Shown: positions 1 through 12,569 of the stretch, piece by piece | Layout of the letters: every line of letters starts with the position of its first letter | How positions within the stretch are numbered: position 1 is the stretch's first letter | From: Macrostomum hystrix | Taxonomy: Eukaryota; Platyhelminthes; Macrostomidae | DNA length: 64,000 nt | Direction: 5' to 3' | Assembly: GCA_950097015.1 (NCBI GenBank) | Contig: CATNEN010000029.1 | Location: forward strand, 1,426,001-1,490,000 | Notes under the pieces: model-generated | Told to the model about the DNA's origin: nothing | What the model saw: the letters and a program-made list of their open reading frames with translations, nothing else | The model's database searches: none | Program-made: the position numbers and the translations under genes

Positions 1-167
1 TCTGAGCCACATTGACGTCTGTTTTGGACAAATACAATTAAATTGTGATCTAAATAGCCTCAGATATCACAACTTTATGTTTTCAAAATTCTTCGTAACT
101 CGTAATGTTAATTAGAGACAAAGTTGCAACACCTCCACAATCAGTAACATTCCACAACATTCATAAT

Positions 168-520
168 TGACGTTAGGCCCTAGCGACATTTTACCGCACT
201 GTTTATAATGCTAAAAAACCGCCTTTTTAACAAACCTTATTATGCGGTGGACTATGTGGAATTTACCGCACTGTTTAAATAACCTTGTGCTTTTCTAGCA
301 CCATCTCGCAGTCATTATTGGTAGGCAGGCTCTTCATTGCGATGGTAATGCTGAAGGGGCAATCCTTCACTTCGGCACATTTCATTCGCCTGAAAGCGTG
401 AAATGAGGTTATTTAAACAATGCGGTAAAAACCGCTAACTACACCGCAGGGTAATGTGTTTATTACTATGCGGTAAAGTTAGCGGTTTTTAAAGCGTGGT
501 AAAATGTCGCTAACGTCAAA
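168..520. mobile_element. Fold-back (MITE-like) element
   Basis: The ends are inverted copies: TTGACGTTA followed by GCGACATTTTACC on the left (the left copy carries an extra GGCCCTA), and the reverse complement around 496-519. Inside, ATTTACCGCACTGTTTAAAT at about 260 is mirrored by ATTTAAACAATGCGGTAAA at about 412, so most of the element can fold into a hairpin. No transposase is present. A target-site duplication could not be fixed, only AT-rich flanks. It looks like a non-autonomous DNA element of unknown superfamily. Confidence 0.55.
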
Positions 521-1424
521 ATTGCCGAGTAATGAATTCAGAACGCCCGCACAAACGTTTTTAAAGCATACAATTTTATACAGTTTGTATATTTTACCAC
601 GGTTATTTTCCATTCAGTTTTGCTTTTATTTTTATCCATACCCCTCAATGTATTGGCATTATATATTTATTTCGGTTGGATTTGTTTTAGTACGCTTCGC
701 AGTTGTTATATAAAAATTGCACACATTTTGTCATCGGGAAATGTACTGCAGACAAATATACGCGAGTGCATACAAAGAACTAGAATTAGGCTAAAGCCGA
801 ATAGATTGACAAATTCAACAGGCTATCCTAATTTTTATGCCTTGGGATGTTTATACAATACGTATATTAAAAAATTGTCCCGCGCACAGGCAGCTACTTT
901 TCAGTTTTCAGTTTTCGCAGAAAGTAGCTGCTTGTATCAAAATACATCGTTAATTGCATCCAGTAATCATTATTAGTATGTTGCCTAATGAATTCATTTA
1001 TCTATATTAATTGATATGTAATTGCATACATTGTAGAAATGCGATTCATTACATCATCAGCTGATCGGTGTATACTCGTACTCTACCAAAAATTAAAGCC
1101 CTATAAGCGTCACTACGTACCATAAACTATTTATAAAGCGAAACATGTAGTTTCGCTCACACGTATCGAGTCAGGTCACGCGATCAAGTTATTTTTAAAT
1201 GTGCCTTTAATTTCCGGCCATATTGAATTTTTAACAATTACAAATATCTGCATGGATCGTATTAAGTACGAGGCCAGGAATTGTGTTTAACACGTGTTTA
1301 GGGTGCCACCCCAACCCCACCGATAAATTCCTACTCCAGCGATAAATGCTCTGCTAGTAATAATTTTACGACTGCGTAAACTGAAGCAACAGGGAATAAG
1401 TGTCTTGCTTAAGGGCATAAATTG

Positions 1425-1500
1425 TCCCCCCCTTGGGCTGAGGTTCAAACTCCCGATCTCTTCGGTCAAATTTCCGAAACTCTGTAACCACTCTACTAGT
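1425..1500 (-). repeat. tRNA-like relic (probable SINE head)
   Basis: On the minus strand this reads as a degraded tRNA-like head, with an A-box-like TAGAGTGGTTACAGAG followed by a B-box-like GAGTTTGAACCTC. It resembles the copy at 38915-38985 (same GGTTACAG and GACC..GAG spacing). It does not fold into a convincing tRNA, so a diverged Pol III SINE head is more likely. The rest of 521-2024 is AT-rich and shows no supportable gene. Confidence 0.4.
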
Positions 1501-2024
1501 TTTAAAGTTTATAATGTATTACTCGTATTGCAGCAATTCTGTAGTACTTTATATACTTCCTGTAGTAAACGAACGCTCGAATATGCAATGTACATGTACA
1601 CAAAATCGTTTTATGCGTCTTTCGTACTTCAGGTGCGGTAATCTGAAACGAAAGTAAAGACTTCCACGCGATTTTGTTTCTCTAAGGCTCTACAGTTGTC
1701 TTTATCTTTAAAAAATATCTTTTATACTCAGCTATGGATTGTTACTCTTAAACGACTTGGCATCACGGCTGAACAAAATGCCGGGACTATACTAAGCGCT
1801 TCGCTTATACATTGTACCTGGCTGAATTCACTAGCGAGAACCGACTGAAAGCACGATAATAATGCTTAGAATGAAAGGAAATATACTACTATATAATGTA
1901 AAGTATAAAGGCTGAATAATAAATTTTCTGGTTTTGCAAACAAAAAATGCTGCAAAAAAAGTTAAACTTGCTGCCATGCACTAATCCCTAGGGCCCGCGC
2001 ATAGTTTAGGGCTCAGTCAGCTGC

Positions 2025-3853
2025 TCATTTAGCTGGCTCAGCGTCGTGCGTCTTTGGTTTGAGCACCCAGTGTAGCTGGCGTTTGAGCAGGCTGCAGCAC
2101 TGCTCCACATTTAATGGCTGGCTGGCTCGCAGAATGCAGAAGTTCTTGGGTGCACCGAATTTTGATTGTGACATCTCAGACCGGATCTCGATGTCGCACT
2201 GCGTGATGCTTGTGATCTTTCGAATGCGACGATCGTTGGGATCACAGATCACCTTCTCCAGCTGCTCCACGGTCCAGTTGAGAATCTGGTAGCTGCGGCT
2301 GATCTGCTGCTCCGAAGTTTTTTCGTCGCTATTTCTCTGCGCCGCCTCGTCATAGTCGGCGCCGTCTTCCGCGGTGGAAGCATCCGAGCAGTTTGAGCCG
2401 AACTGGTTCGTGTTGACGCGAACCAGAGTCCCCTTGCTGGCTGCCAATGTCAGATCAGTTGGAATGGAATTTCACCTTTATGAATTCAGCTAGACTCTAA
2501 TGTCACATTCAGGAGCTTCTGTCCATGGAATTTTCCGATATAATCTATCTTTACTAGCATGGACCACTAGGAGTAGAAGGATGGGAAACCACGTTTCTTA
2601 GAAAAAAAATTAGAAGGCAGGTTTTTGCTAAACTGTATAGCGGCCCTCGAAGCTCCCAAATCCGGCCCGTTGCCCCTTCCGACACCTACAGTATCCAGTT
2701 TCCCCTTTCCCCTGTCTCATCTGTCTCATCTCTCCTCTGTCTCATCTCTCCTCTGTCTCATCTCTCCTCTGTCTCATCTCTTCCGTGTCTCATCTCTCCT
2801 GTGTGTCATCTCCCCCCGTAATATCTTCTCTGTATTATCTTTATCCTGTCTCATCTCTGCCCTATATAATATTTCTACAGTCAATGCGGCCCGCTATCGT
2901 CTTTTAGGTTCTCTCTTTGACCCCGCTAGGTAATAATTTTGCCGACTCTTGCACTAAGGAGAGAGGAACCTTTCACTTTTTCACATCAAAATAGTGACAG
3001 ATTTTTAGCTGAAGCAGATTCAAAGCTCTTCTTTTGATCTAACTTACCAAACATGTTGCTCTAGTTACCAAAGCCACCCTCATTACCAAAGCCACTCACA
3101 TTACCAAAGCCACTCTCATTACCAAACCCACTCTCATTACCAAAGCCACTCTCATTACCAAAGCCACTCTCATTACCAAAGCCACTCTCATTACCAAAGC
3201 CACTCTCATTACCAAAGCCACTCTCATTACCAAAGCCACTCTCATTACCAAAGCCACTCTCATTACCAAAGCCACTCTCATTACCAAACCCACTCTCATT
3301 ACCAAAGCCACTCACATTACCAAAGCCACTCACATTACCAAAGCCTCTCTCATTACCAAAGTCACTATCGTACAAGAAGCTCTAACGTTACCAAAGTCAC
3401 TATCGTGCCAGCAATTTGGCTCCAAAATAACTAATTTCACCATCTAGCCCCAGTTTTTGAAAAGTGTTAGACTTAAAATTTCCCTACTCACAGGTGGCGA
3501 ATTCGTCAGCCAGGTTTTCTGATTTTCGGGGCCCATACTTCGATGCTCCGCAGTCCATTGGGTCTGTTTGCTGGGGCATAGCGGCGGCGGCGGCAGCGGC
3601 TGCGGATACCGAAGCTGCAGAAGGAGCCAAGGCGGCGTCATCGTCACCCGGGTCGGTCATCAGGAGGCCCTCGCTTAACGGGAATCTGTGCGCGCAGTTC
3701 GGACACTGAACTCGAAGCTCGTTCAGTGCGCCGGTGAGGACGGAGCCCACGTCGGAATAATCTGGATTGCAGCTGCTATGCCGGCTGTCCGAACCGATGC
3801 TGCTTTTATCGCCATTTAGCAGCAGCTGCTGCCTTGGCAGCTGATAATGCTGC

Positions 3854-3886
<33 letters not shown>

Positions 3887-3900
3887 CTTGGCAGCTGATA

Positions 3901-3938
<38 letters not shown>

Positions 3939-3978
3939 TGCGATGACAACCAGACGTGCTGCCAATGAAGCCGCTCAT
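2025..3978 (-). CDS. Unknown two-exon protein, Q-rich, possible KH-like C-terminus
   Basis: Exon 1 is 3978-3492 and exon 2 is 2440-2025. The donor ACCT|GTGAGT and the acceptor TTGGCAG|CC join in phase 1, giving about 300 residues. The start used is the ATG at 3978 (MSGFIGST). The N-terminus has two CAG-encoded glutamine tracts separated by repeated HYQLPRQQ motifs. The middle has a short CPNC motif and an Ala-rich run. The C-terminal 90 residues contain RRIRKITSITQCDIEIR, then a beta-strand and helix ending SLLKRQLHWVL. That order vaguely recalls a divergent KH RNA-binding fold, but the family is not recognised. The 1.05-kb intron holds two minisatellites (2718-2865 and 3065-3365). The gene lies head-to-head with Stum. 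Confidence 0.6.
2718..2865. repeat. Degenerate 16-bp minisatellite in intron
   Basis: About nine imperfect copies of a pyrimidine-rich unit, CTCTGTCTCATCTCTC. It lies in the intron of the minus-strand gene at 2025-3978. Confidence 0.7.
3065..3365. repeat. 18-bp minisatellite in intron
   Basis: About 17 copies of an 18-bp unit, TTACCAAAGCCACTCTCA on the plus strand. It reads open as a GFGNES hexapeptide on the minus strand because 18 is a multiple of three. It lies inside the intron, so it is not taken as coding. Read on the gene strand, some units contain GTGAGT. Confidence 0.9.
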
Positions 3979-4986
3979 TTCGTACTTAGGCAACAAGTTT
4001 TTTCAAATATTGTAGGAAAACAATCTGAGCAGAGACTATCGAATTTTATTTCCGTTTGTTAAGCACTGTCCTTGCGATTGGCTGTGCCATAGACATGTCA
4101 CGAAAGAATCATCCATATTGCTAGTACTTTGACACACGCATGCTTTAAGTCGGGTGATTGACATAGTGTTTAAGGAGGCAAAATTATATATTAAAGAGAA
4201 CGAGTAGAAGTATGGCTTGAATGTCTGGCGATACGGTATATATATATGTACTATTTTCATTCTCATATGTCGGAGCTTGGATCAAGATTGACTTTATTTT
4301 GAAATCAGGCCACAACAATATCCTTTTCTAGGTGAGGACAAACTATTGCATAAAAATAGATTCCCGTGACACGTAAAACAGGTCTATTATTATGGCCAAG
4401 CCAGAAATGTAGAATAATACGGAACTTTATAGTGCACTGACGACCTGTACTCGTCTATAGTTTAGCAATATTGATTGCAGCTATTGTGTAAGCGGACCTG
4501 CATGGCTACAATTTGGCCTGAAACTTGCACAGGAGGTTGCTGCAACTTCGAGTTGGCATAGCAACCGTAGTGGGGCAGGCTCATGAGGATTTCAAACAAT
4601 GTCCCACACATTTCCTATCCCCCTGGTTGCCGGGTCTACACGCGCAGGTTATTTCAATCCGCGGGAAAAAAAATCCCGTCTCCCAACGCCACTGCAGCAC
4701 AAGCATGACAGGGAGCAGTGGTCAACTAACGGTGGGCTAGTTGGGGGCAGGCTGAGTAGGCGATTGTACTCGGCGAACAAGCTCAAAGAAAAGACATCAT
4801 TGAAGCAAGCTGCTGATGTACTTTCTATCCCCCCTGTCATTCCCATTCTCTTTCATGCCAATGCTCCCCTACCTATAGCTATTGGTGAGAATTTGAATTG
4901 GTATAGCTTTTGTGAGACCGCCGCCAAATACAGCCACTTTTATCCAACTCGGCAGTGCCAACCTCCGATTGTGATTTCCAATCGAC

Positions 4987-6306
4987 ATGTCGTCGGTAAT
5001 ATCAACACTGCCGCCGACTGTCCCGCCTCCGCTGCAGACTCCTTTGCCGCAGTCGTCATCTGCGCCAGCCGAGCAGGATAAGTACAGCCGGCTGACTGTG
5101 CCCTCCTTCACAATAGAATGGGCTGTGGCACTGTGCACCTGCAACTTCATTGTGCCCGGACTTGGTGCGTACATATAAATCTGCATACACAATACGTCAC
5201 TGTTCTGTATTTTAAATTAGTAGCAGAGAAGCGCCGAGAAGTTCAAATGAAAAAACTGGACCGCATCATTGTGTCCTCACATTAGTTGATGCATACACAG
5301 ATGGCGGCCCTAGAAAGGGCCGTTTTATGAGCTAGTTTTCGCAGAATTAGATGCACTGAACAACAATTACCTGCGTACTTACATATATATTTTGTTTTCC
5401 AATTGTTCAAGTTTGTTCCAACAACTTCGCAGGCACCCTGGTGGCCGGTCTCACCCTGTGCTGCCCGTGCAGCAACCGCCGGGGCTTCGACTGTCGCGAC
5501 ACCTGCTGCTCCGCCTGCATTCAGCTGGGCATCGCACTAATGCAGCTGTTGCTGACCCCCGTGTGCCTTGTTGGCTGGATCTGGAGCTGCGTCTGGGGCT
5601 TCGCCTTCATCGGGCAGTCAGGTGAGGGGCCAAGCACTTTCTAGGCAAGATGGATTGTAGCCTATGGTGGTTGGGGCGTCGGACTCATGACTTAAAGGTC
5701 AGGAAATACGAAATAACTGGATGTATTTCGATATAGCTTCTGGGGAGCTCTTCATGGAGTAACGGTCTGGACAGTCAAATGTAGCCTGTAGACTTCAGGA
5801 CACAAGACTATAAATAGTTGTCCCACTGGCCAATGGAAAGTTCTGTTACGGAAGTTTCTGCTTCATTCTGAGTGAAGGGCCCTACATTCTAAGGGCGTTG
5901 CATATCCTTTGAGAGAAAGCCATCGCTTTAGAAATCATAAATAATTTGAATATCGCTAGGTCACGAGAGACGCCGAGAGACAACCGCAACCGGAGCGACC
6001 TCCGGCGGCATCGTCGTTGTCACAGCCGGCCAGCCGCCGCAGGCCGCGTCTCTGCCGGGCGGAAGTGGCTATTTCAACTACGCCTTTCACTTTAAAGCCC
6101 CAGTCACCGTGCATCCGTACGGCCCGCCGCCCGCCTACACAACCGAAGCGCCGCCGCCGCCTTATTATGAAATCACTGAAGCGACAGCGTCTACATTGGC
6201 CGCCGCTTCAACGTCAGTCGCCTACGCGACGCCGCCGACGATGCCAGCAGTTGTGCAGCATCAGCCCCTGTCGGCGGCGTTGGAACCATCGGCGCCGGAC
6301 ATTTGA
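4987..6306 (+). CDS. Stum/Spec3-family membrane protein
   Basis: Three exons: 4987-5164, 5433-5621 and 5960-6306. Donors are GTGCGT and GTGAGG, both joins are phase 1, and the protein is 237 residues. The conserved Spec3 core spans exons 1-2. A first hydrophobic segment runs through CNFIVPGLGTLVAGL, then there is a Cys-rich loop (CCPC, CRDTCCSAC), then a second segment, LLLTPVCLVGWIWSCVWG, ending FAFIG. Family members include Drosophila Stumble, needed for mechanical transduction in proprioceptive neurons, and sea urchin Spec3 of cilia. The C-terminal exon is Pro/Tyr-rich (PPPAYTTEAPPPPYYEI), with PPxY-like motifs that might bind WW domains. Intron 2 holds a SINE head fragment at about 5655-5710. 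Family assignment is strong; the role in this animal is inferred. Confidence 0.88.
5655..5712 (+). repeat. SINE-A tRNA-head fragment
   Basis: TGTAGCCTATGGTGG followed by GGGGCGTCGGACTCATGACT closely matches the tRNA-like head of the SINE at 37890-38068 (read there on the minus strand). Only the 5' part is present. It lies in intron 2 of the Stum gene. Confidence 0.55.
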
Positions 6307-6479
6307 GGCTCTGTCCCATTCATAACAATGCCGCACAATTTCCTATAGCAACAGAGTTCGAGCGTGCGATGGAGGGTTTGCTGTTTTATTTTTCCGCTTA
6401 AGACAAAAAGTTCTGTTAGCGCACTTTTATCTCGTGCGTTCGCACTTGCATGAAATTTTAGTTAAGATGTGCGTGTGCT

Positions 6480-7110
6480 ATAACTAATTGTGTGTGTACT
6501 TTTATCGAGTGTGTGTACTTTCATTTAGTGTGAGTACATTCGTTAAGCGTGTGTACTTTAATCATAGAATTAGTGTACTTTCGTTGAATGTGTGTTTTCA
6601 TCAAATTAGTGTGTACTTTTATCGAATGCGTGTACTTTTATCAAGTGTGTGTACTTTTATTTAATGTTTTCTCTTTTCATCGAATGTGTGTACTTTTAAA
6701 GAATGGGTATAATTTTATCGAGTGTGTGTACTTTCATTGAGTGTGAGTACATTCGTTGAGCGTGTGTACTATAATAGTAGAATTAGTGTACTTTCGTTGA
6801 GCGTGTGTACTATAATATTAGAATTAGTGTACTTTCGTTGAGCGTGTGTACTATAATAGTAGAATTAGTGTACTTTCGTTGAATGTGTGTTTTCATCAAA
6901 TGCGTGTACTTTTATCGAGTGTGTGTACTTTTATTTAATGTTTTATTTTTTCATCGAATGTGTGTACTTTTAAAGAATAGGTATACTTTTATCGAGTGTG
7001 TACTTTTAAAGAATGGGTACACTTTTATCGAGTGTGTGTACTTTCTTAGAGTTTGTGTAGTTTCATCGAATTCGCGCACTTTTTATCGAGCGTGATAAAA
7101 GTACACACTC
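6480..7110. repeat. Degenerate GTGTGTACTTTTATCGA repeats
   Basis: Roughly 30 imperfect copies of a 17-22 bp motif, GTGTGTACTTTTATCGA, with a larger substructure of repeated blocks containing ACTATAATAGTAGAATTAGTG. The last copy, about 7088-7113, is inverted. The array follows the Stum stop codon and may lie in its 3' UTR. The stretch 7111-7920 is AT-rich with no supportable gene. Confidence 0.8.
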
Positions 7111-7920
7111 GATAAACAAGAGAAATATTTTTGTGCAAAATGCGCTTTCGACTTCGTAAGCTTGCACATTTACTCGCTGGCCTGTGTAACATGCATGTAA
7201 CCTTGTAACTGATGTAATTGGCACGCATTCTCAATTTAATCTCTAACGTCTATGCACTTTAAGTACAAGCATTGATGCACAGGTTAATAAAGCTCAGATC
7301 ATGTACTTTTGCGTTTCAGATTTGTACTTTTAGTCTAGCTCAAGCTTAATCTAGAATGAAATCTAAAATCTAAAGTATTTTGTTCATAAGTAAAATCAAT
7401 TTTTTGTCTTAACTAATTCTAACCGGGCTGTAAGAAGGATATCTTTACTAGCATTATTGTAAATGTAAATGTGTCAATTTACAGTTTAAATTATACACAA
7501 CTCAACTAGAATTAGTAATCCAAATTTTGAGGTTGCAACCAAGATCGGCTTTTTGTTATAAATAAAAACGAACACTATAAAAATAGCTTAAGATTTGCAT
7601 AACCTACCTGAGTTTAGTGGCCTAATTCAAAACCAGCCAAAAATGAAAAAAACTAAATAATGAAATTGAACAAGCAGGCCATTGCTTTAGAAAACAGTCA
7701 AGCGTTTTTTGTGCGCTATACAGAATCGTTTCAAACAATAAAACAGATTCCATTGTGTTGGCAGCTGAACTGTTCTACAGAACACAATCAGGGAACAACA
7801 GACAAGGCTGCTAGGAAAATAGGCCGAACTCTTCAGCCAGGGCAGTGACAAAATTTGTTGTTAAAAAATGACTGGAACTGGTATGACTCTGGTCTGGCAA
7901 AAATGATACAACAATCACTC

Positions 7921-10761
7921 TGGAGGGAGGGAATGGCAGTCCAGTATCTGGGACTGTTTGGAGGGAGGTAGGGAATGGCAGTCCAGTATCTGGGACTGTT
8001 TGGAAGGAGGAAGGGAATGGCAGTCCAGTATCTGGGACTGTTTGGAGGGAGGGAGGGAATGGCAGTCCAGTATCTGGGACTGTTTGGATGGAGGAAGGGA
8101 ATGGCAGTCCAGTATCTGGGACTGTTTGGAAGGAGGAAGGGAATGGCAGTCCAGTATCTGGGACTGTTTGGAGGGAGGAAGGGAATGGCAGTCCAGTATC
8201 TGGGACTGTTTGGATGGAGGGAGGGAATGGTAGTCCAGTATCTGGGACTGTTTGGAGGGAGGGAGGGAATGGCAGTCCAGTATCTGGGACTGTTTGGAGG
8301 GAGGAAGGGAATGGCAGTCCAGTATCTGGGACTGTTTGGAGGGAGGGAGGGAATGGCAGTCCAGTATCTGGGACTGTTTGGATGGAGGGAGGGAATGGCA
8401 GTCCAGTATCTGGGACTGTTTGGAGGGAGGAAGGGAATGGCAGTCCAGTATCTGGGACTGTTTGGAGGGAGGAAGGGAATGGTAGTCCAGTATCTGGGGC
8501 TGTTTGGAGGGAGGAAGGGAATGGCAGTCCAGTATCTGGGACTGTTTGGAGGGAGGAAGGGAATGGCAGTCCAGTATCTGGGACTGTTTGGAGGGAGGGA
8601 GGGAATGGCAGTCCAGTATCTGGGACTGTTTGGATGGAGGGAGGGAATGGCAGTCCAGTATCTGGGACTGTTTGGAGGGAGGAAGGGAATGGCAGTCCAG
8701 TATTTGGGACTGTTTGGAGGGAGGAAGGGAATGGCAGTCCAGTATCTGGGACTGTTTGGAGGGAGGAAGGGAATGGCAGTCCAGTATCTGGGACTGTTTG
8801 GAAGGAGGAAGGGAATGGCAGTCCAGTATCTGGGACTGTTTGGAGGGAGGGAGGGAATGGCAGTCCAGTATCTGGGACTGTTTGGATGGAGGAAGGGAAT
8901 GGCAGTCCAGTATCTGGGACTGTTTGGAAGGAGGAAGGGAATGGCAGTCCAGTATCTGGGACTGTTTGGAGGGAGGAAGGGAATGGCAGTCCAGTATCTG
9001 GGACTGTTTGGATGGAGGGAGGGAATGGTAGTCCAGTATCTGGGACTGTTTGGAGGGAGGGAGGGAATGGCAGTCCAGTATCTGGGACTGTTTGGAGGGA
9101 GGAAGGGAATGGCAGTCCAGTATCTGGGACTGTTTGGAGGGAGGGAGGGAATGGCAGTCCAGTATCTGGGACTGTTTGGATGGAGGGAGGGAATGGCAGT
9201 CCAGTATCTGGGACTGTTTGGAGGGAGGAAGGGAATGGCAGTCCAGTATCTGGGACTGTTTGGAGGGAGGAAGGGAATGGTAGTCCAGTATCTGGGGCTG
9301 TTTGGAGGGAGGAAGGGAATGGCAGTCCAGTATCTGGGACTGTTTGGAGGGAGGAAGGGAATGGCAGTCCAGTATCTGGGACTGTTTGGAGGGAGGAAGG
9401 GAATGGCAGTCCAGTATCTGGGACTGTTTGGAGGGAGGGAGGGAATGGCAGTCCAGTATCTGGGACTGTTTGGAGGGAGGGAGGGAATGACAGTCCAGTA
9501 TCTGGGACTGTTTGGAGGGAGGAAGGGAATGGCAGTCCAGTATCTGGGACTGTTTGGAGGGAGGAAGGGAATGGCAGTCCAGTATCTGGGACTGTCTGGA
9601 AGGAGGAAGGGAATGGCAGTCCAGTATCTGGGACTGTTTGGAGGGAGGAAGGGAATGGCAGTCCAGTATCTGGGACTGTTTGGATGGAGGGAGGGAATGG
9701 CAGTCCAGTATCTGGGACTGTTTGGAGGGAGGGAGGGAATGGCAGTCCAGTATCTGGGACTGTTTGGAGGGAGGAAGGGAATGGCAGTCCAGTATCTGGG
9801 ACTGTTTGGAGGGAGGAAGGGAATGGCAGTCCAGTATCTGGGACTGTCTGGAGGGAGGAAGGGAATGGCAGTCCAGTATCTGGGACTGTTTGGAGGGAGG
9901 AAGGGAATGGCAGTCCAGTATCTGGGACTGTTTGGAGGGAGGAAGGGAATGGTAGTCCAGTATCTGGGACTGTTTGGATGGAGGGAGGGAATGGTAGTCC
10001 AGTATCTGGGACTGTTTGGAGGGAGGGAGGGAATGGCAGTCCAGTATCTGGGACTGTTTGGATGGAGGGAGGGAATGGCAGTCCAGTATCTGGGACTGTT
10101 TGGAGGGAGGAAGGGAATGGCAGTCCAGTATCTGGGACTGTTTGGAGGGAGGGAGGGAATGGCAGTCCAGTATCTGGGACTGTTTGGATGGAGGGAGGGA
10201 ATGGCAGTCCAGTATCTGGGACTGTTTGGAGGGAGGGAGGGAATGGCAGTCCAGTATCTGGGACTGTTTGGAGGGAGGAAGGGAATGGCAGTCCAGTATC
10301 TGGGACTGTTTGGAGGGAGGAAGGGAATGGCAGTCCAGTATCTGGGACTGTCTGGAGGGAGGAAGGGAATGGCAGTCCAGTATCTGGGACTGTTTGGAGG
10401 GAGGAAGGGAATGGCAGTCCAGTATCTGGGACTGTTTGGAGGGAGGAAGGGAATGGTAGTCCAGTATCTGGGACTGTTTGGATGGAGGGAGGGAATGGTA
10501 GTCCAGTATCTGGGACTGTTTGGAGGGAGGGAGGGAATGGCAGTCCAGTATCTGGGACTGTTTGGATGGAGGGAGGGAATGGCAGTCCAGTATCTGGGAC
10601 TGTTTGGAGGGAGGAAGGGAATGGCAGTCCAGTATCTGGGACTGTTTGGAGGGAGGGAGGGAATGGCAGTCCAGTATCTGGGACTGTTTGGATGGAGGGA
10701 GGGAATGGCAGTCCAGTATCTGGGACTGTTTGGAGGGAGGAAGGGAATGGCAGTCCAGTAT
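7921..10761. repeat. 42-bp minisatellite, about 68 copies
   Basis: Tandem 42-bp units containing GGCAGTCCAGTATCTGGGAC and then TGTTTGGAGGGAGG. Because 42 is a multiple of three and the unit lacks stops, all three plus-strand frames stay open for kilobases. This is a consequence of periodicity, not evidence of coding. Sequence variants mark two higher-order repeats. A block of about 19 units (798 bp) is duplicated, with the GGGGCTG variant at about 8497 recurring at about 9295. A block of 12 units (504 bp) is duplicated, with GGACTGTCTGG at about 9841 recurring at about 10345. Confidence 0.97.
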
Positions 10762-11195
10762 CAGAAGTTTTCCTTACTGTAACTGAGTTTGCGAAAACAA
10801 AACACGAAATCTATAAATAAACAGAACAGATAGGAGAATACTAGCACATTTAGACACAAACAGGGAGCGAAACAAGACAGACAGAAAGATAAACGATAGC
10901 AAACTATTGTCTTGGAATGTGCTTTGTGGAGCATTAAAGTCTAAAAACCTATTTTCAAGTCTTTAATTTTAGAGTTTTGGTCTAGATGATAAAGCATAAA
11001 ATGTTTATAACATGGACAAACAAAAATTATAGTGCCACACGGATCGCCACACTGCAAAAAAGATTATAAAGCTATAATACGAAGCCAAAAATGGAAATTC
11101 TAATTAGATTTAGTAAATAAACTATACAGTTCTGGGACAAAAATTAGCTAATTTAAATATGCATTTTCATATGCCTTTATGTCTCATCTATAACA

Positions 11196-12060
11196 GTCCG
11201 ATCAACCACTGTCACAGCCTCATCAACCACTGTTACAGTCTCATCAACCACTGTCACAGCCTCATCAACCAATGTTACAGCCTCATTAACCACTGTTACA
11301 GTCTCATCAACCACTGTCACAGCCTCATCAACCAATGTTACAGTCTCATCAACCACTGTCACAGCCTCATCAACCAATGTTACAGCCTCATTAACCACTG
11401 TTACAGCCTCATCAACCAATGTTACAGCCTCATCAACTAATTTTACAGCCTCATCAACCACTGTTACAGCCTCACCAACAAATGTTACAGCCTCATCAAC
11501 CAATGTTACAGCCTCATCAACCAATGTTACAGCCTCATCAACCAATGTTACAGCCTCACCAACTAATGTTACAGCCTCATCAACCAATGTTACAGCCTCA
11601 TCAACCAATGTTACAGCCTCATCAACCAATGTTACAGCCTCACCAACTAATGTTACAGCCTCATCAACCAATGTTACAGCCTCATCAACCAATGTTACAG
11701 CCTCATCAACCACTGTTACAGCCTCATCAACCAATGTTACAGCCTCATCAACCAATGTTACAGCCTCATCAACCAATGTTACAGCCTCACCAACTAATGT
11801 TACAGCCTCATCAACCAATGTTACAGCCTCATCAACCAATGTTACAGCCTCATCAACCAATGTTACAGCCTCATCAACCACTGTTACAGCCTCATCAACC
11901 AATGTTACAGCCTCATCAACCACTGTTACAGCCTCATCAACCACTGTTACAGCCTCATCAACCACTGTTACAGCCTCATCAACCACTGTTACAGCCTCAT
12001 CAACCACTGTTACAGCCTCATCAACCACTGTTACAGCCTCATCAACCAATGTTACAGCCT
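11196..12060. repeat. 21-bp minisatellite, about 41 copies
   Basis: The unit is ACAGCCTCATCAACCAATGT plus one T. It is stop-free as MLQPHQP on the plus strand and as DEAVTLV on the minus strand. Variants (CCACTG, CACCAACTA) cluster in blocks of neighbouring units, showing local amplification. No gene is supported in 10762-11195 or 12061-12569. Confidence 0.95.
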
Positions 12061-12569
12061 CAGGTGCAAATCTATCACTGAAACAACTTTTACAACAATT
12101 CTTAAATACCTTACAAAAATAATAACTATGAAAAAACATAACGAAGTTGGTTAAAACGACAAATCAGACTTTATAATGCAGTTATTTGTCGTTAGGCGTA
12201 CATGTAGCGCATTTTAAGTTTTAGTTAGATATAATATATACCGTACCGGTAGAAGACGGTGCTAAAGTACACGAAAATTCAAAAGTTTTCTATGCCCAGA
12301 AATGGCTTCATTTAAAAAATAAATTGTTTAATATTGACAGGTCAATTTAGATTAAAAATTTATCAAAAAATCTATGAAATATTTACAACGATCAAGACTG
12401 AACTAAAATTCTCCTCAAAATCTGAAATTAAAACAAAGCGGATTCCACAAATTTGGATAGCAACGAAGCTATAAGAGAGATTCAAAACATGATTACAATA
12501 TTTAAAATTACAAATACGATTCACAACAGTAATTTAAGTCTCTGAATCGAAACTAGCTTACATAGGGAA

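Noticed and set aside
7660-7848. 62-codon open frame before the 42-bp array
   Set aside because: Isolated, AT-rich context and no recognisable family or splice partners.
7975-10820. Open frames of 935 and 910 codons on the plus strand
   Set aside because: They lie wholly in the 42-bp array, exist in all three frames at once, and have no non-repeat protein-like sequence. The openness follows from a stop-free unit divisible by three.
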